Below, piece after piece: positions 34,550-43,702 of a DNA stretch of 64,000 nucleotides (the stretch's first letter is position 1; each line of letters opens with the position of its first letter). The notes under the pieces were generated by a model. The model worked only from the letters and a program-made list of their open reading frames with translations, was not told the origin of the DNA and did not search any database. Source of the stretch: Alphaproteobacteria bacterium (GTDB taxonomy: Bacteria; Pseudomonadota; Alphaproteobacteria; Rhodobacterales; Rhodobacteraceae); contig JAUIDE010000001.1 of assembly GCA_030429105.1 (NCBI GenBank), positions 62,001 through 126,000 of the forward strand, in the 5' to 3' direction. A program made the translations under genes and the position numbers.

Positions 34550-35704
34550 ATGAACCGGATACCTCTCGCTCCCTACGCGACCGACTGGCGCGAAAGCCGG
34601 GGGCGGCTGCATGATGAGCCCGGCAGCGCGCACCGCACGCCGTTCCAGCGCGACCGCGACAGGATCATCCACTCTTCGGCCTTCCGCCGGCTCAAGCACA
34701 AGACCCAGGTGTTCATCGAACATGAGGGTGATCACTTCCGCACGAGGCTTACCCACAGCCTCGAAGTGGCGCAGATCGCGCGGACCGTCGCGCGTACGCT
34801 CGGTGCAGATGAGGATCTCGCGGAGGCCGTGGCGCTCGCCCACGATCTTGGCCATACGCCTTTTGGGCATACCGGGGAGGATGCGCTGGCAGCGGCGATG
34901 GAGCCCTACGGAGGGTTCGATCATAATGCACAGGCGCTCCGCATCGTCACGGAACTCGAGCATCGCTACGCAGGGTTCGATGGGCTGAACCTGACATGGG
35001 AGGCGCTGGAGGGCATCGCCAAGCATAACGGCCCGGCCTTGCCGCCGCACCCCGCCGCGCTGGCCGAGGCGGAGGCGTGCTGGAGCCTCGAGCTCACGAC
35101 CCATGCCGGGATAGAGGCGCAGATCGCCGCCCTTTCCGACGACGTGGCCTACAATGTCCACGATCTCGACGACGGGCTCCGCGCCCGGCTCTTCGCGCTG
35201 GAAGACCTCGCCGGGCTTCCCCTCGTCGGCCCCGCGCTGGCGGAGGTGGACGTGCTCTGGCCGGGGCTCGACGAGCCGCGCCGCTCGGGCGAGGCCTTCC
35301 GCCGGGTCTTTGGAGCAATGGTCGAGGACATGCTGGCGGAGACGCGCGCCCGGCTCGCTGCCGCCGAGCCGGAAAGCGCGGCGGCGCTCCGCGCGCTCGG
35401 CGCGCCCGTCGTCGCCTTCTCCCCGCCGGTGGAGGCGGGCGTGGGCGAGGTTCGCGCCTTTCTCTTCGCACGCATGTATCGCCACCCGGCGGTGCTGGCC
35501 ATGCGGGAGCAGGCGGCCGCAGTCGTCTCCGATCTCTTCGCCGGCTTCATGGCGGCGCCGGAGCGGCTGCCCGTCGAATGGCGTGGCGCGGCGCTCGGCG
35601 CGCGGGGCGAGGCGGCGCTGGCCCGCGTCGTCTCCGACTATATCGCCGGCATGACGGACCGCTTCGCGCTGCAGGAGCACCGGCGGATCGGGGGCGGCGC
35701 GTGA
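34550..35704 (+). CDS. dgt: Deoxyguanosinetriphosphate triphosphohydrolase-like protein
   Basis: HD-domain dNTP triphosphohydrolase of 384 residues. It has HRTPFQRDRDRIIHSSAFRRLKHKTQVF, the first metal ligand in RLTHSLEVAQIARTVA, the H98-D99 pair in LAHDLGHTPFGHTGE and a distal Asp in ALSDDVAYNVHDLDDG. Predicted to cleave dNTPs to nucleoside and triphosphate, limiting the dNTP pool. ATG 34550 is chosen, since the earlier codons do not resemble the family. It overlaps the downstream HTTM-DCC gene by 4 bp (GTGA). Confidence 0.94.
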   Translation: MNRIPLAPYATDWRESRGRLHDEPGSAHRTPFQRDRDRIIHSSAFRRLKHKTQVFIEHEGDHFRTRLTHSLEVAQIARTVARTLGADEDLAEAVALAHDLGHTPFGHTGEDALAAAMEPYGGFDHNAQALRIVTELEHRYAGFDGLNLTWEALEGIAKHNGPALPPHPAALAEAEACWSLELTTHAGIEAQIAALSDDVAYNVHDLDDGLRARLFALEDLAGLPLVGPALAEVDVLWPGLDEPRRSGEAFRRVFGAMVEDMLAETRARLAAAEPESAAALRALGAPVVAFSPPVEAGVGEVRAFLFARMYRHPAVLAMREQAAAVVSDLFAGFMAAPERLPVEWRGAALGARGEAALARVVSDYIAGMTDRFALQEHRRIGGGA

Positions 35705-37551
35705 ACGCCGCGTCCCCTGCGCGCACGATGCGCATCGGCGCGCTGCTGCGACTCATCTTTTCCTGCGACCTTCGCTCGCTCGCGCTCTTTCGCGTCATGC
35801 TCGCGGTCGCGCTGCTCTACATGGCCGCCGTCGTCGCGCCGGACCTGACCGCCTTCTACAGCGACGCCGGTCTCCTGCCGCGGGCGGCGCAGGCGGAGGC
35901 GCAGCCCTTTGGGCGCTTCTCCTTCCTGATGCTTTCCGGCTCGCCCTGGGCGGCGCGGCTCGTCTGGTTCGCGCTCGTCCTCTCCGCGCTCGCTCTGGTC
36001 GTCGGCTGGCGGGCGCGGTGGGCGGCTTTTGTCGCCTGGCTCGCGATGCTTTCCCTTGCCGGGCGCAACGGGTTGATCGCACAGGGCGGTGACATCTTGC
36101 TGCCGCTCCTGCTCTTCTGGGCGATGTTCCTCCCGATCTCCGCAGTTTTCTCGGTGGACGCGGCGCTGGCGGACGAGGACCACCGCGATGCGCCGCCTGC
36201 ATTCTCCGCGGCGACGGTCGGCCTACTGCTCCAGGCGACATATGTCTACGTGTTCGGCGCGCTGCTGAAGACGGACCCGGTCTGGCATCAGCATGGCTCC
36301 GCTGTCTGGCTTGCGATCCATCTCGACACGTTCGCGACTCCGCTGGCGCACTGGTTCCGGCAATTCGCGGCGCTGACCTTCCCGCTCACGCTGTTCGTGT
36401 TCGTGATCGAGCTTCTCGCGCCCTGCCTCCTCTTCTTCCCCGATGCGCGCCTGCGAGTGCGGACGGCGACGCTTGCGCTTCTGGCGGCGATGCATGTCGG
36501 CTTCCGGCTCTTCCTCAATATCGGGCATTTCTGGCTTGCGAGCCTCGCCTCCCTCTCGCCTTTCCTGCCCGGGGCGGTCTGGGATGCGCGCTCCCGCCGC
36601 TACTGGCGGGAGGAGGATAGGCGCATCGCGATCTGGTACGATCGGGATTGCGGCTTCTGCCTCAAGGTCGCGCGGCTCCTGCGAGAGTTCTTCCTGCCGC
36701 GCTGCGTGCCGATCCGGCCGGCGCAGGAACATCCGGAGATCGGCCCGCTGCTGGAGCGCGAGGTTTCCTGGGTGGTGGAGGACGGGCGCGGCGAGCGACT
36801 CCTGCACTGGGAGGCGGTGAGCTTCGTGATGCGCCGATCGCTTCTCCTCCGCCCGCTCGGCTGGCTCGCGGCGCTATATGGCGCGGTCGGGCTCGGGCGG
36901 CCGACCTATGAGCTGATCGGGCGCAGCCGGAAGGGACTCGGGCGTTTGAGCGCGCTCCTCCTCCGCCCGGCCCCTGTGCTCTACCGGCCGGGGCGGGCGA
37001 CCAGCATCTTGCTCTCCCTCGTCGTCATCTTCTGCTTCGCATGGAACCTGCGCGAGCATTTCGCAGAGGGGCGGGGCGGCTCGGGACAGGGGGGAGGGGC
37101 GGCCATGCTCGCGGTTCCCGACCCGCTGCGGCTCGCCGCGGGCGCGCTTGGCATGACGCAGCGTTGGGGCATGTTCGCGCCGAACCCCGCCTTGTCGGAC
37201 GGATATCCCTCCGCCGTCGCCGCCTTCGCCAATGGACGCGTTCTCGATCTCTTCGCCGACCCGCCCGGTCCGCCTCGGGCCGAGCGGTTGCTGCAGGAGG
37301 CGGTGATGGGCGCCTTTCCTTCCTATCGATGGCGAAAGTATTTCAACAACATAGCCTTCCTGCCCGAGCCCGAACGCACGGCCCGCTTCGCGGACTATGC
37401 GGGTTGGCTCTGCCGGCGGGAGAATGCGCGCGCCGCGCCGGAAGCGCGGATGGAGACGATCTCCATCGCCTTTCATGGCGCGCGGACCGGGGCCGGGGGG
37501 CGGCGGGAGCCTTTCGACTGGCGGATCGGCGTCTTCGCCTGCCCGCGCTGA
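35701..37551 (+). CDS. HTTM (vitamin K carboxylase-like) membrane domain fused to a DCC thiol domain
   Basis: Fusion protein of 616 residues. Residues 1-295 form an HTTM domain with about six membrane segments, related to gamma-glutamyl carboxylase: SLALFRVMLAVALLY, FYSDAGLLP, GGDILLPLLLFWAMFLP and ALLKTDPVWHQHGSAVWLAI. Residues about 308-430 are a DCC/DUF393 domain with the D314-x-x-C317-x-x-C320 motif in WYDRDCGFCLKV. A third part (about 455-616) has one membrane helix and a conserved-looking WGMFAPNPALSDGY. The cellular role is unknown; a membrane redox function is suggested by the thiol motif. GTG 35701 overlaps the dGTPase stop. Confidence 0.85.
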   Translation: MNAASPARTMRIGALLRLIFSCDLRSLALFRVMLAVALLYMAAVVAPDLTAFYSDAGLLPRAAQAEAQPFGRFSFLMLSGSPWAARLVWFALVLSALALVVGWRARWAAFVAWLAMLSLAGRNGLIAQGGDILLPLLLFWAMFLPISAVFSVDAALADEDHRDAPPAFSAATVGLLLQATYVYVFGALLKTDPVWHQHGSAVWLAIHLDTFATPLAHWFRQFAALTFPLTLFVFVIELLAPCLLFFPDARLRVRTATLALLAAMHVGFRLFLNIGHFWLASLASLSPFLPGAVWDARSRRYWREEDRRIAIWYDRDCGFCLKVARLLREFFLPRCVPIRPAQEHPEIGPLLEREVSWVVEDGRGERLLHWEAVSFVMRRSLLLRPLGWLAALYGAVGLGRPTYELIGRSRKGLGRLSALLLRPAPVLYRPGRATSILLSLVVIFCFAWNLREHFAEGRGGSGQGGGAAMLAVPDPLRLAAGALGMTQRWGMFAPNPALSDGYPSAVAAFANGRVLDLFADPPGPPRAERLLQEAVMGAFPSYRWRKYFNNIAFLPEPERTARFADYAGWLCRRENARAAPEARMETISIAFHGARTGAGGRREPFDWRIGVFACPR

Positions 37552-37617
37552 AGGCGGGGGAGTTGGAAGCCGCGGCGCGCCCGTGCTAGAGCCGCCGCGA
37601 TCCGGGAGAGGCCGACC

Positions 37618-39366
37618 ATGACAGAGACCGCAAACCCCTTCGCCGCCATCGCCGCGCTCATCGACGGCGCGCTCGAAGCGCTGGAAGCCGAGGGCGCGCT
37701 GCCGCCGGAACTCGACCGGCGGGCGGTCACGGTCGAGCCGCCGCGCGACCCGGCCCATGGCGACATGGCGACGAACGCGGCGATGGCGCTGGCGAAGCCG
37801 GCCGGAACCAATCCGCGCGCGCTCGCCGGCCTTCTCGCGCCGAAGCTGGCGGAGGATCCGCGGATCGTCATGGCGGAGGTGGCGGGGCCTGGCTTCATCA
37901 ACCTCCGGCTCGCGCCATCCGTTTGGTTCGGCGCCGTCTCCGCAGCGCTCGCGGCTGGCCCAGATTTCGGGCGCGGCGCGCCGAAAGGGCGGCGGGTGAA
38001 TGTCGAATATGTCTCCGCGAACCCGACCGGGCCGCTCCATGTCGGCCATGCGCGCGGCGCGATCTTCGGGGATGCGCTCGCTGGCCTCCTGGAGTTCGCG
38101 GGATGGGACGTTACCCGCGAGTACTACATCAACGACGCCGGGGCGCAGGTGGACGTGCTCGCCCGCTCCGCCCATTTCCGCTATCAGGAGGCGCATGGCC
38201 GCGCCGTGGAGATAGCGCCCGGTCTCTATCCCGGCGACTATCTCGCGCCCGTCGGCGTCGCCATGAAGGCGGTATTCGGAGACACGCTTCTCGACAGGCC
38301 TGAAGCCGAATGGCTGCCCGTCGTCCGCGATTTCGCGATCACTGCGATGATGTCCATGATCCGTGAGGATCTCGCGGCTCTCGGCGTGACGATGGACCGC
38401 TTCCAGTCCGAGGCCGCTCTGGCCGCCGAGGGCAAGGTCGAGGCGGCGCTAGCCCGCCTCTCCGAGCAGGGCCTCATCTATCAGGGCGTCCTCGAGCCGC
38501 CGAAGGGCAAGACGCCGGAGGATTGGGAACCGCGGGAGCAGACGCTCTTCCGCTCCACCGCCTATGGCGACGACGTGGACCGTCCGGTCAAGAAGTCCGA
38601 CGGCGGCTGGACCTATTTCGCTCCCGACATCGCCTATCATTTCGACAAGGTGAGCCGGGGATACGACCTTCTGATCGACGTCTTCGGCGCCGACCATGGC
38701 GGCTATGTCAGCCGGATGAAGGCCGTCGTCGCCGCATTGTCCGAGCGGAAGACGCCGCTCGACGTGAAGCTCGTGCAGCTTGTTAAGCTCTTTCGGAACG
38801 GGGAGCCCTTCAAGATGTCGAAGCGGGCGGGTGATTTCGTTACGCTTCGAGACCTCGTCGAACAGGTCGGGCCGGATGTCGCCCGTTTCACTATGCTCAT
38901 GCGGAAGAACGACGCGCCGCTCGATTTCGATTTCGCCAAGGCGCTTGAGCAATCGAAGGACAATCCCGTCTGGTATGTGCAATACGCGAACGCACGGGCG
39001 CATTCGGTGCTCCGGAGCGGGGCCGAGGCCGGGATCACCGAGGCGGCGATCATGGCGGCTGATCTCGCCTCGTTGACCCATGAGGGCTGGATCGAGATCG
39101 CGAAGAAGGTGGCCGAGTGGCCGCGCCTCATGGAGATGGCGGCGGAAAGCCATGAACCCCATCGCGTCGCTTTTTACCTCTTTGACCTCGCCGGAGCCTT
39201 CCACGCGCTCTGGAACCGGGCGCGGGAGGAGGAGGCCTTGCGCTTCCTTCAGGCGGGGGACGAGGCGGGCGCGCCGGCTCGTCTCGCCATGGCGAAGGCC
39301 GTTTCCGTTGCGATATCGGCCGGGCTTGGTATCCTCGGCGTGACCCCGGTGACCGAAATGCGGTGA
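37618..39366 (+). CDS. argS: Arginyl-tRNA synthetase
   Basis: Class I aminoacyl-tRNA synthetase charging tRNA-Arg, 582 residues. The HIGH-type motif is [14 protein letters not shown] (about 139-152), the N-terminal Add-1 domain precedes it, [12 protein letters not shown] and [17 protein letters not shown] (KMSK loop) follow, and the C-terminal anticodon-binding DALR domain starts near residue 455 ([17 protein letters not shown]). Length is normal for the family. It heads the argS - SPOR - nagZ - scpA - scpB series typical of Rhodobacterales. Confidence 0.98.
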   Translation: MTETANPFAAIAALIDGALEALEAEGALPPELDRRAVTVEPPRDPAHGDMATNAAMALAKPAGTNPRALAGLLAPKLAEDPRIVMAEVAGPGFINLRLAPSVWFGAVSAALAAGPDFGRGAPKGRRVNVEYVSANPTGPLHVGHARGAIFGDALAGLLEFAGWDVTREYYINDAGAQVDVLARSAHFRYQEAHGRAVEIAPGLYPGDYLAPVGVAMKAVFGDTLLDRPEAEWLPVVRDFAITAMMSMIREDLAALGVTMDRFQSEAALAAEGKVEAALARLSEQGLIYQGVLEPPKGKTPEDWEPREQTLFRSTAYGDDVDRPVKKSDGGWTYFAPDIAYHFDKVSRGYDLLIDVFGADHGGYVSRMKAVVAALSERKTPLDVKLVQLVKLFRNGEPFKMSKRAGDFVTLRDLVEQVGPDVARFTMLMRKNDAPLDFDFAKALEQSKDNPVWYVQYANARAHSVLRSGAEAGITEAAIMAADLASLTHEGWIEIAKKVAEWPRLMEMAAESHEPHRVAFYLFDLAGAFHALWNRAREEEALRFLQAGDEAGAPARLAMAKAVSVAISAGLGILGVTPVTEMR

Positions 39367-39385
39367 ACGCAGGCGCATTTAGGGG

Positions 39386-39413
39386 TTGGAGCAGCAGGCG
39401 ACCACCATATAAG
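39386..39413 (+). promoter_or_regulatory. Candidate promoter ahead of the SPOR gene
   Basis: TTGGAG and TATAAG are 16 bp apart, 30 bp before the SPOR-protein ATG. The -10 lies in a small palindrome (CCACC, 6 bp, GGTGG). It could add to read-through from argS. Confidence 0.4.
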
Positions 39414-39442
39414 GTGGCGCAAAGGCACAGGCGAACAACCCT

Positions 39443-40369
39443 ATGCGGGATGATTCTTATCTGGATTCCGCCGTCGAGGCGAAAACCGCGCCCCCTTCAT
39501 GGCGCGCGGGAGCATTGACAGCGGTCGGCGCCGGCCTTTCGCTGGTGATTATCCTAGGCGTCGTCACTTGGGCCTACCGGCTCGGCGTGCGCGATGCGAC
39601 GGAGATTCCCGTGATCCGGGCGGAAGCGGGGTTGACCCGCGTTCGGCCTGAGGACCCGGGCGGGCAAGTCGCCCCGCATCAGGAGCGCGCTGTGTTCGAG
39701 GCGGTCACCGGCTCCGCCCCGGTTCAGCCGGTAGAGACGGCGCTCCTTGCGCCGCCGCCCGTGGCATTGGCCGATGAGGACATCGCGCCGGTGGCGTTGG
39801 CCCCCGAACCGGAGGCGCGACCCGAAGCGTCCGCCGCGGGGAGTGCTGCGGCTCCAGACGACCCGGCCTCCGCGCCCGGGGAAACTCCGGCGCAGGAGAC
39901 GGACGAGCAGGTTCCGATCGATCCGCTCGCCGCAGCTGTCGAGGCTGCGGTGGCCGAGGCGCTCGCCGCAGCGCCGCCCGCCGAGGAAGCCTTCGACGGC
40001 GCTGAGGAGGGCGCCGGAGACGGCGCCCCTCGTTTTGCGCCGGCCGCCGCGCCCCGCCCCAACGCCCCCGCCGCAGCGCCCGCCGCCCCCGCTCCGCCGG
40101 GTGCGGATGCTGTCGCGGCGAGCGCAGTGCAAATTCAGCTCGGCGCTTTCGAGAGTGAGGCGGTGGCCGAAAGCCAGTGGGCGGCGATCCGCGGCGGCAA
40201 CGCCGACCTTCTCGGCTCCCTAGGGCGGGCGATCACTCCCGTGCAGTCCGGCGGCCGCACGCTTTGGCGGCTCAGGGCCGGGCCATTCGAGAGCGTCGGC
40301 GAGGCCGCGGCGCTCTGCCGCGCGCTGTCGCTGCGGCGGCAGGACTGCATCGTGGCGCGGGCGAGATGA
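39443..40369 (+). CDS. SPOR domain-containing membrane protein
   Basis: Single-pass inner-membrane protein of 308 residues. The membrane segment is at about 24-44 (AGALTAVGAGLSLVIILGVVT split), followed by a long Ala/Pro/Glu-rich periplasmic linker (80-225). The C-terminal SPOR domain starts AVQIQLGAFESEAVAESQW and ends LWRLRAGPFESVGEAAALCR. SPOR domains bind denuded septal peptidoglycan, so a division-site role is likely. Its stop overlaps the nagZ start (ATGA). Confidence 0.92.
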   Translation: MRDDSYLDSAVEAKTAPPSWRAGALTAVGAGLSLVIILGVVTWAYRLGVRDATEIPVIRAEAGLTRVRPEDPGGQVAPHQERAVFEAVTGSAPVQPVETALLAPPPVALADEDIAPVALAPEPEARPEASAAGSAAAPDDPASAPGETPAQETDEQVPIDPLAAAVEAAVAEALAAAPPAEEAFDGAEEGAGDGAPRFAPAAAPRPNAPAAAPAAPAPPGADAVAASAVQIQLGAFESEAVAESQWAAIRGGNADLLGSLGRAITPVQSGGRTLWRLRAGPFESVGEAAALCRALSLRRQDCIVARAR

Positions 40370-41388
40370 GCGCGCCGTCGGCGCTGATCTTCGGCTGTGC
40401 CGGCGAGGCGCTCGATGCGCGGGAGCGGGACTTCTTCCGCGAGGCGAAACCCTGGGGCTTCATTGTTTTCGCACGGAACGTCGCGAGCCCGGCGCAGCTT
40501 GCGGCGCTCACCGCCTCGCTCAGGGAGGCGGTCGGGCGCGAGGCGCCCGTGCTTGTCGATCAGGAGGGCGGGCGCGTCGCCCGGCTTCGTCCGCCGCATT
40601 GGCGCGCCTATCCGCCCGTTAGGGCCGATGTGCAGGGCAAGCCGCTGGAGATCGCGGCGGAAATCCTCGCGCTTCGTTACCGGCTTATCGCGCATGACCT
40701 CCATGCGGCGGGAATCGACGTGAACTGCGCGCCGTTGCTCGACGTCGCTGCGCCTGAGCTTACCAACGCGATCGGGGATCGCGCGCTCGGCGACGATCCA
40801 GCCCGTGTCGCCGCGCTCGGGCGGGCGGTCCGGCGCGGGCTCGAGGCGGGCGGGGTGCTGCCGGTCGTAAAGCATCTGCCCGGCTATGGCCGGGCGGCGG
40901 TGGACCCGCACCTCTCCCTTCCGGCGGTGACGGCGCCGCTTTCCGAGCTCACCGGCGATTTCGCCCCGTTCCACGCCCATCGCGACGCGCTGATGGGGAT
41001 GACGGCGCATCTCCTGATCGAGGCGGTGGACCGCGAATATCCGGCCACCTTCTCAGGCCCCTGCATCGACCTGATCCGGGAGCGGATCGGCTTCGACGGG
41101 TTGCTGATGACCGACGATATCTCGATGGGCGCGCTCTCGGGCTCGATCGCGGAGCGGACGGAGGCGGCGCTCGGCGCGGGCTGTGACGTGGTTCTCCACT
41201 GCAACGGCGACATGGCCGAGATGGAGGCGGCCGCCTCCGCCGCCCAGGCGCTGGAAGGCGCGGCGCTCAGGCGCGCCGAGGCAGTGGACGCCGCGCCGCG
41301 CAGGCCCGATCCGATCGATATCGAGGCGGTGGAGCGGCGCTATCTCGCGCTCCGCCCGGCGCTGGACCGGGAGCCGCGTCATGCGTGA
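40366..41388 (+). CDS. nagZ: Beta-N-acetylhexosaminidase NagZ
   Basis: Family 3 glycoside hydrolase releasing GlcNAc from muropeptides in peptidoglycan recycling, 340 residues. It contains ALIFGCAGEALDARERDFF, VDQEGGRVARLRPPHW, the catalytic loop KHLPGYGRAAVDPHLSLP (Asp-His dyad) and the nucleophile Asp in GLLMTDDISMGAL. ATG 40366 overlaps the SPOR stop. It overlaps scpA by 8 bp. The KHFPGH consensus is changed to KHLPGY here, a mild deviation. Confidence 0.95.
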   Translation: MSAPSALIFGCAGEALDARERDFFREAKPWGFIVFARNVASPAQLAALTASLREAVGREAPVLVDQEGGRVARLRPPHWRAYPPVRADVQGKPLEIAAEILALRYRLIAHDLHAAGIDVNCAPLLDVAAPELTNAIGDRALGDDPARVAALGRAVRRGLEAGGVLPVVKHLPGYGRAAVDPHLSLPAVTAPLSELTGDFAPFHAHRDALMGMTAHLLIEAVDREYPATFSGPCIDLIRERIGFDGLLMTDDISMGALSGSIAERTEAALGAGCDVVLHCNGDMAEMEAAASAAQALEGAALRRAEAVDAAPRRPDPIDIEAVERRYLALRPALDREPRHA

Positions 41389-42214
41389 CCAGAAGCCCGG
41401 AACCGTTGCCGATTTCGAGGCGCCCGCGCCCTCGCTGCTGACCTCCCCCCATGCGAGGGGCGAGGCGCCCGAAGCGCTGCTGGTCGATGTGGACGGGTTC
41501 GAAGGGCCGCTCGACCTTCTCCTCGCGCTCGCCCGGTCGCAGCGGGTGGACCTTCGCCGCGTCTCCATCCTTCAACTCGCCGAGCAATATCTCGCCTTCG
41601 TCGCCGCCGCGCGGCGGCTCCGGATCGAACTGGCGGCGGACTACCTCGTGATGGCGGCATGGCTCGCTTGGCTGAAGTCTCGCCTGCTTCTGCCTCCGCC
41701 CGATCCGGACGAAGGCCAGAGCGCGGAAGACATGGCCGCGGAACTCGCGTGGCGGCTCGAACGGCTGGAGGCGATGCGCAATGTCGGCGCACGTCTCATG
41801 GCGCGGGATCAGCTGGGGAGGGACCGGTTCGCCCGCGGCGAGGTCGAGTCGGTGGAGACGCGGCGCGATATCGTCTGGACCGCGACGCTTGCCGATCTGC
41901 TGAAGGCCTATGCCCGTGTGAAGACGAAGGAGAGCTACGAGCCGCTCCATTTTAAGCGCCCTCCGGTCTATGCGCTGGAGGAGGCGGTGAAGCGCCTTTC
42001 CGCTCTCGTAGGCGGCGCGATGGAGTGGACGGAACTTTCCGCCTGGCTGCCGCCCGAATGGCTCGGCGCGCCGGAGCGGCGGCGGAGCGCGGCGGCTAGT
42101 TGCTTCGCCGCTTCGCTGGAGCTCGTGAAGCGCGGCGAGGCGGAAATCAGGCAGGATGAAGCGTTCGGGCCGTTGCGCCTCCGCGTTAGGAGGCGGGATG
42201 CCGCCGGCGCCTGA
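41381..42214 (+). CDS. scpA: Segregation and condensation protein A
   Basis: Kleisin subunit of the SMC-ScpAB condensin complex, 277 residues. The N-terminal SMC-binding region is VDGFEGPLDLLLALARSQRVDLRRVSILQLAEQYL, then YLVMAAWLAWLKSRLLLPPP. The C-terminal winged helix contains FAASLELVKRGEAEIRQDEAFGPLRLR. ATG 41381 lies within nagZ; scpB starts 17 bp before its stop, so the three genes are translationally linked. Confidence 0.96.
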   Translation: MRDQKPGTVADFEAPAPSLLTSPHARGEAPEALLVDVDGFEGPLDLLLALARSQRVDLRRVSILQLAEQYLAFVAAARRLRIELAADYLVMAAWLAWLKSRLLLPPPDPDEGQSAEDMAAELAWRLERLEAMRNVGARLMARDQLGRDRFARGEVESVETRRDIVWTATLADLLKAYARVKTKESYEPLHFKRPPVYALEEAVKRLSALVGGAMEWTELSAWLPPEWLGAPERRRSAAASCFAASLELVKRGEAEIRQDEAFGPLRLRVRRRDAAGA

Positions 42215-42863
42215 GGAGCCCGATGAAGGCGCGCTTTTCGCCGCGCCGTCGCTTTCCGAGCAGGAACGCATGGTGGAGGCGCTTCTTTTCGCCTCAGCCG
42301 CGCCGATGACGACGCGGGAAATGGCCGAGCGGATGCCGCATGGCTCAGATCCCGCCGAAGCGCTCAGCCGGCTACGCAAGCGCTATGAGGGCAGGGGGGT
42401 GGAGCTTCGCCGCGTGGGACAGGGCTGGGCGATCCGCACGGCGGCGGACCTAGCCTTCCTGATGCGGCGCGAACAGTCCGAGACGCGCCGGCTCTCCCGC
42501 GCCGCGGTGGAGACGCTGGCGATCATCGCCTATCATCAGCCGGTGACGCGCGCCGAGATCGAGGAGATTCGCGGCGTCTCCGTCTCCCGCGGCACGGTGG
42601 ACATGCTGATCGAGCTTGAATGGGTGCGACTGGGGCGAAGGCGGATGACGCCGGGGCGGCCTGTCACCTTCGTCACCACGGAGGGCTTTCTCGACCATTT
42701 CGGCCTCGAGAGCCCGCGCGACCTGCCGGGGGTGAAGGAGCTGCGCGACGCCGGCCTGCTCGACAATCGCGGCGCGGCGGCGGAGGCGGAGGACGAGGAA
42801 GAAGACGACGGCCTCTCCGATGAGGGGCAGGAGGACATGTTCGGAGACGGGGGCGCTCGATGA
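42198..42863 (+). CDS. scpB: Segregation and condensation protein B
   Basis: Winged-helix kite protein that dimerises and binds ScpA in the SMC complex, 221 residues. It shows RMVEALLFASAAPMTTREMAERMP, then SRAAVETLAIIAYHQPVTRAEIEEIRGVSVSRGTVDMLIE and GRPVTFVTTEGFLDHFGLESPRDLPG. The C-terminal tail is strongly acidic (AEAEDEEEDDGLSDEGQ). AGGAGGCGGG precedes ATG 42198. Its stop overlaps the next small gene. Confidence 0.96.
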   Translation: MPPAPEEPDEGALFAAPSLSEQERMVEALLFASAAPMTTREMAERMPHGSDPAEALSRLRKRYEGRGVELRRVGQGWAIRTAADLAFLMRREQSETRRLSRAAVETLAIIAYHQPVTRAEIEEIRGVSVSRGTVDMLIELEWVRLGRRRMTPGRPVTFVTTEGFLDHFGLESPRDLPGVKELRDAGLLDNRGAAAEAEDEEEDDGLSDEGQEDMFGDGGAR

Positions 42864-43000
42864 TCCTGCGCTTGCTCCGGCGCCTCCTCGGGCGGCGGAA
42901 GCCAAGGCCCGCGCCGCGCCGCAAGCAGGGCGAGCGGAAGGGCGACGAGGTGCTCTATCCGACTGACCGCTACACCGAGGACATGCAGCCGAAGAAGTGA
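42860..43000 (+). CDS. Small basic protein downstream of scpB, function unknown
   Basis: A 46-residue reading frame starting at an ATG that overlaps the scpB stop (ATGA). It begins MILRLLRRLLGRRKPRP, is rich in Arg/Lys/Pro, and ends GDEVLYPTDRYTEDMQPKK. The N-terminal hydrophobic-basic helix could touch the membrane or nucleic acid. In many Rhodobacterales this position holds tatA-type genes, but no Tat motif is present. Coupling to scpB and normal codon use support it as real. Confidence 0.6.
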   Translation: MILRLLRRLLGRRKPRPAPRRKQGERKGDEVLYPTDRYTEDMQPKK

Positions 43001-43016
43001 GCCCGGGAGGGCTCCA

Positions 43017-43039
43017 CTTCGAGTTCGAATAATTTTTTT
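43017..43039 (+). terminator. Weak terminator candidate after the scpB operon
   Basis: A short inverted repeat (TTCGA, GT, TCGAA) is followed within 3 bases by seven T. The stem is very short, so termination strength is doubtful, but the T-tract is exceptional in this G+C-rich sequence. Confidence 0.3.
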
Positions 43040-43105
43040 CGCCGCCGCCTCAGGGCCTTGATCGCCCACAGCGCCGCGGCCAGATCATCGCGAGATGACG
43101 GTCCG

Positions 43106-43585
43106 ATGACCGGCCGTCCGCCAGCGGGAGCATGGCCTGAAGTGAGATCGACACAAGTCGCCGTCCGTTCGACGGAGAGCCGGGGCCGTCATGTCGTCTG
43201 CCGCGCGGCCATCGCTACGGGAAAGGTCATAGACCGGATTCCTGTCATCGTGGTCCCCAATGAGGAGGTCGCCCTCCTGGCGCGCACCACGCTCTTCAAC
43301 TACGTCTTCGAATGGGATCCGCAGGAGCGCTACAAGCGAACGCGCGATCTCGTCCAGTGCGATCCGCGCTACGGCCAGGGCGTCGCGCTGGGTCTGATTT
43401 CGCTCTGCAACCATAGCGAGAACCCGAATTCCGACTACGAATTCGACTATGCGAACAACGTCATCGTCTGGCGCGCGGTGAGCGACATAGCGCCCGGCGA
43501 GGAGGTGACGCTTCACTACAAGGTGCCGATCTGGTTCGAGATGCTTGACGAGCCCGAGGCGGAGCCGCAGGAAGCGCTGGTCTGA
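43106..43585 (+). CDS. SET-domain protein
   Basis: Protein of 159 residues with a compact SET fold as in lysine methyltransferases. The N-terminal strand is TESRGRHVVCRAAIATGKVIDRIPVIVVP, the NHSENPNSDYEFDY segment corresponds to the conserved N-H-S SAM-binding motif, and DIAPGEEVTLHYKVP matches the G-E-E-(L/V)-T-x-x-Y active-site strand. Free-standing bacterial SET proteins have few known substrates. ATG 43106 is the preferred start, although a TTG at 43058 is in frame. Confidence 0.82.
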   Translation: MTGRPPAGAWPEVRSTQVAVRSTESRGRHVVCRAAIATGKVIDRIPVIVVPNEEVALLARTTLFNYVFEWDPQERYKRTRDLVQCDPRYGQGVALGLISLCNHSENPNSDYEFDYANNVIVWRAVSDIAPGEEVTLHYKVPIWFEMLDEPEAEPQEALV

Positions 43586-43702
43586 CGCGTTAGACCGCAA
43601 ACGAAAACGCGGCGGTTCGCCTAAACTCTTAATGATTTCGGGCGATGAATCGTCTCGAAGGCGCTCCCATCTCCTCTGAGGGAGCGCGAGGGAGGCGAAG
43701 CG

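Noticed and set aside
34463-35680. Extension of the A-type carrier frame to over 500 residues
   Set aside because: It is antisense to the dGTPase gene, which has a complete HD active site.
35077-35700. Extension of the HTTM-DCC frame into the dGTPase gene
   Set aside because: The product is Arg/Gly-rich and out of frame with the dGTPase; the GTGA overlap at 35701 is the better start.
43661-43687. Hairpin GCGCTCCC/GGGAGCGC as a terminator
   Set aside because: It lies in the leader of the receiver gene with no following T-tract; it could affect translation but I cannot support termination.
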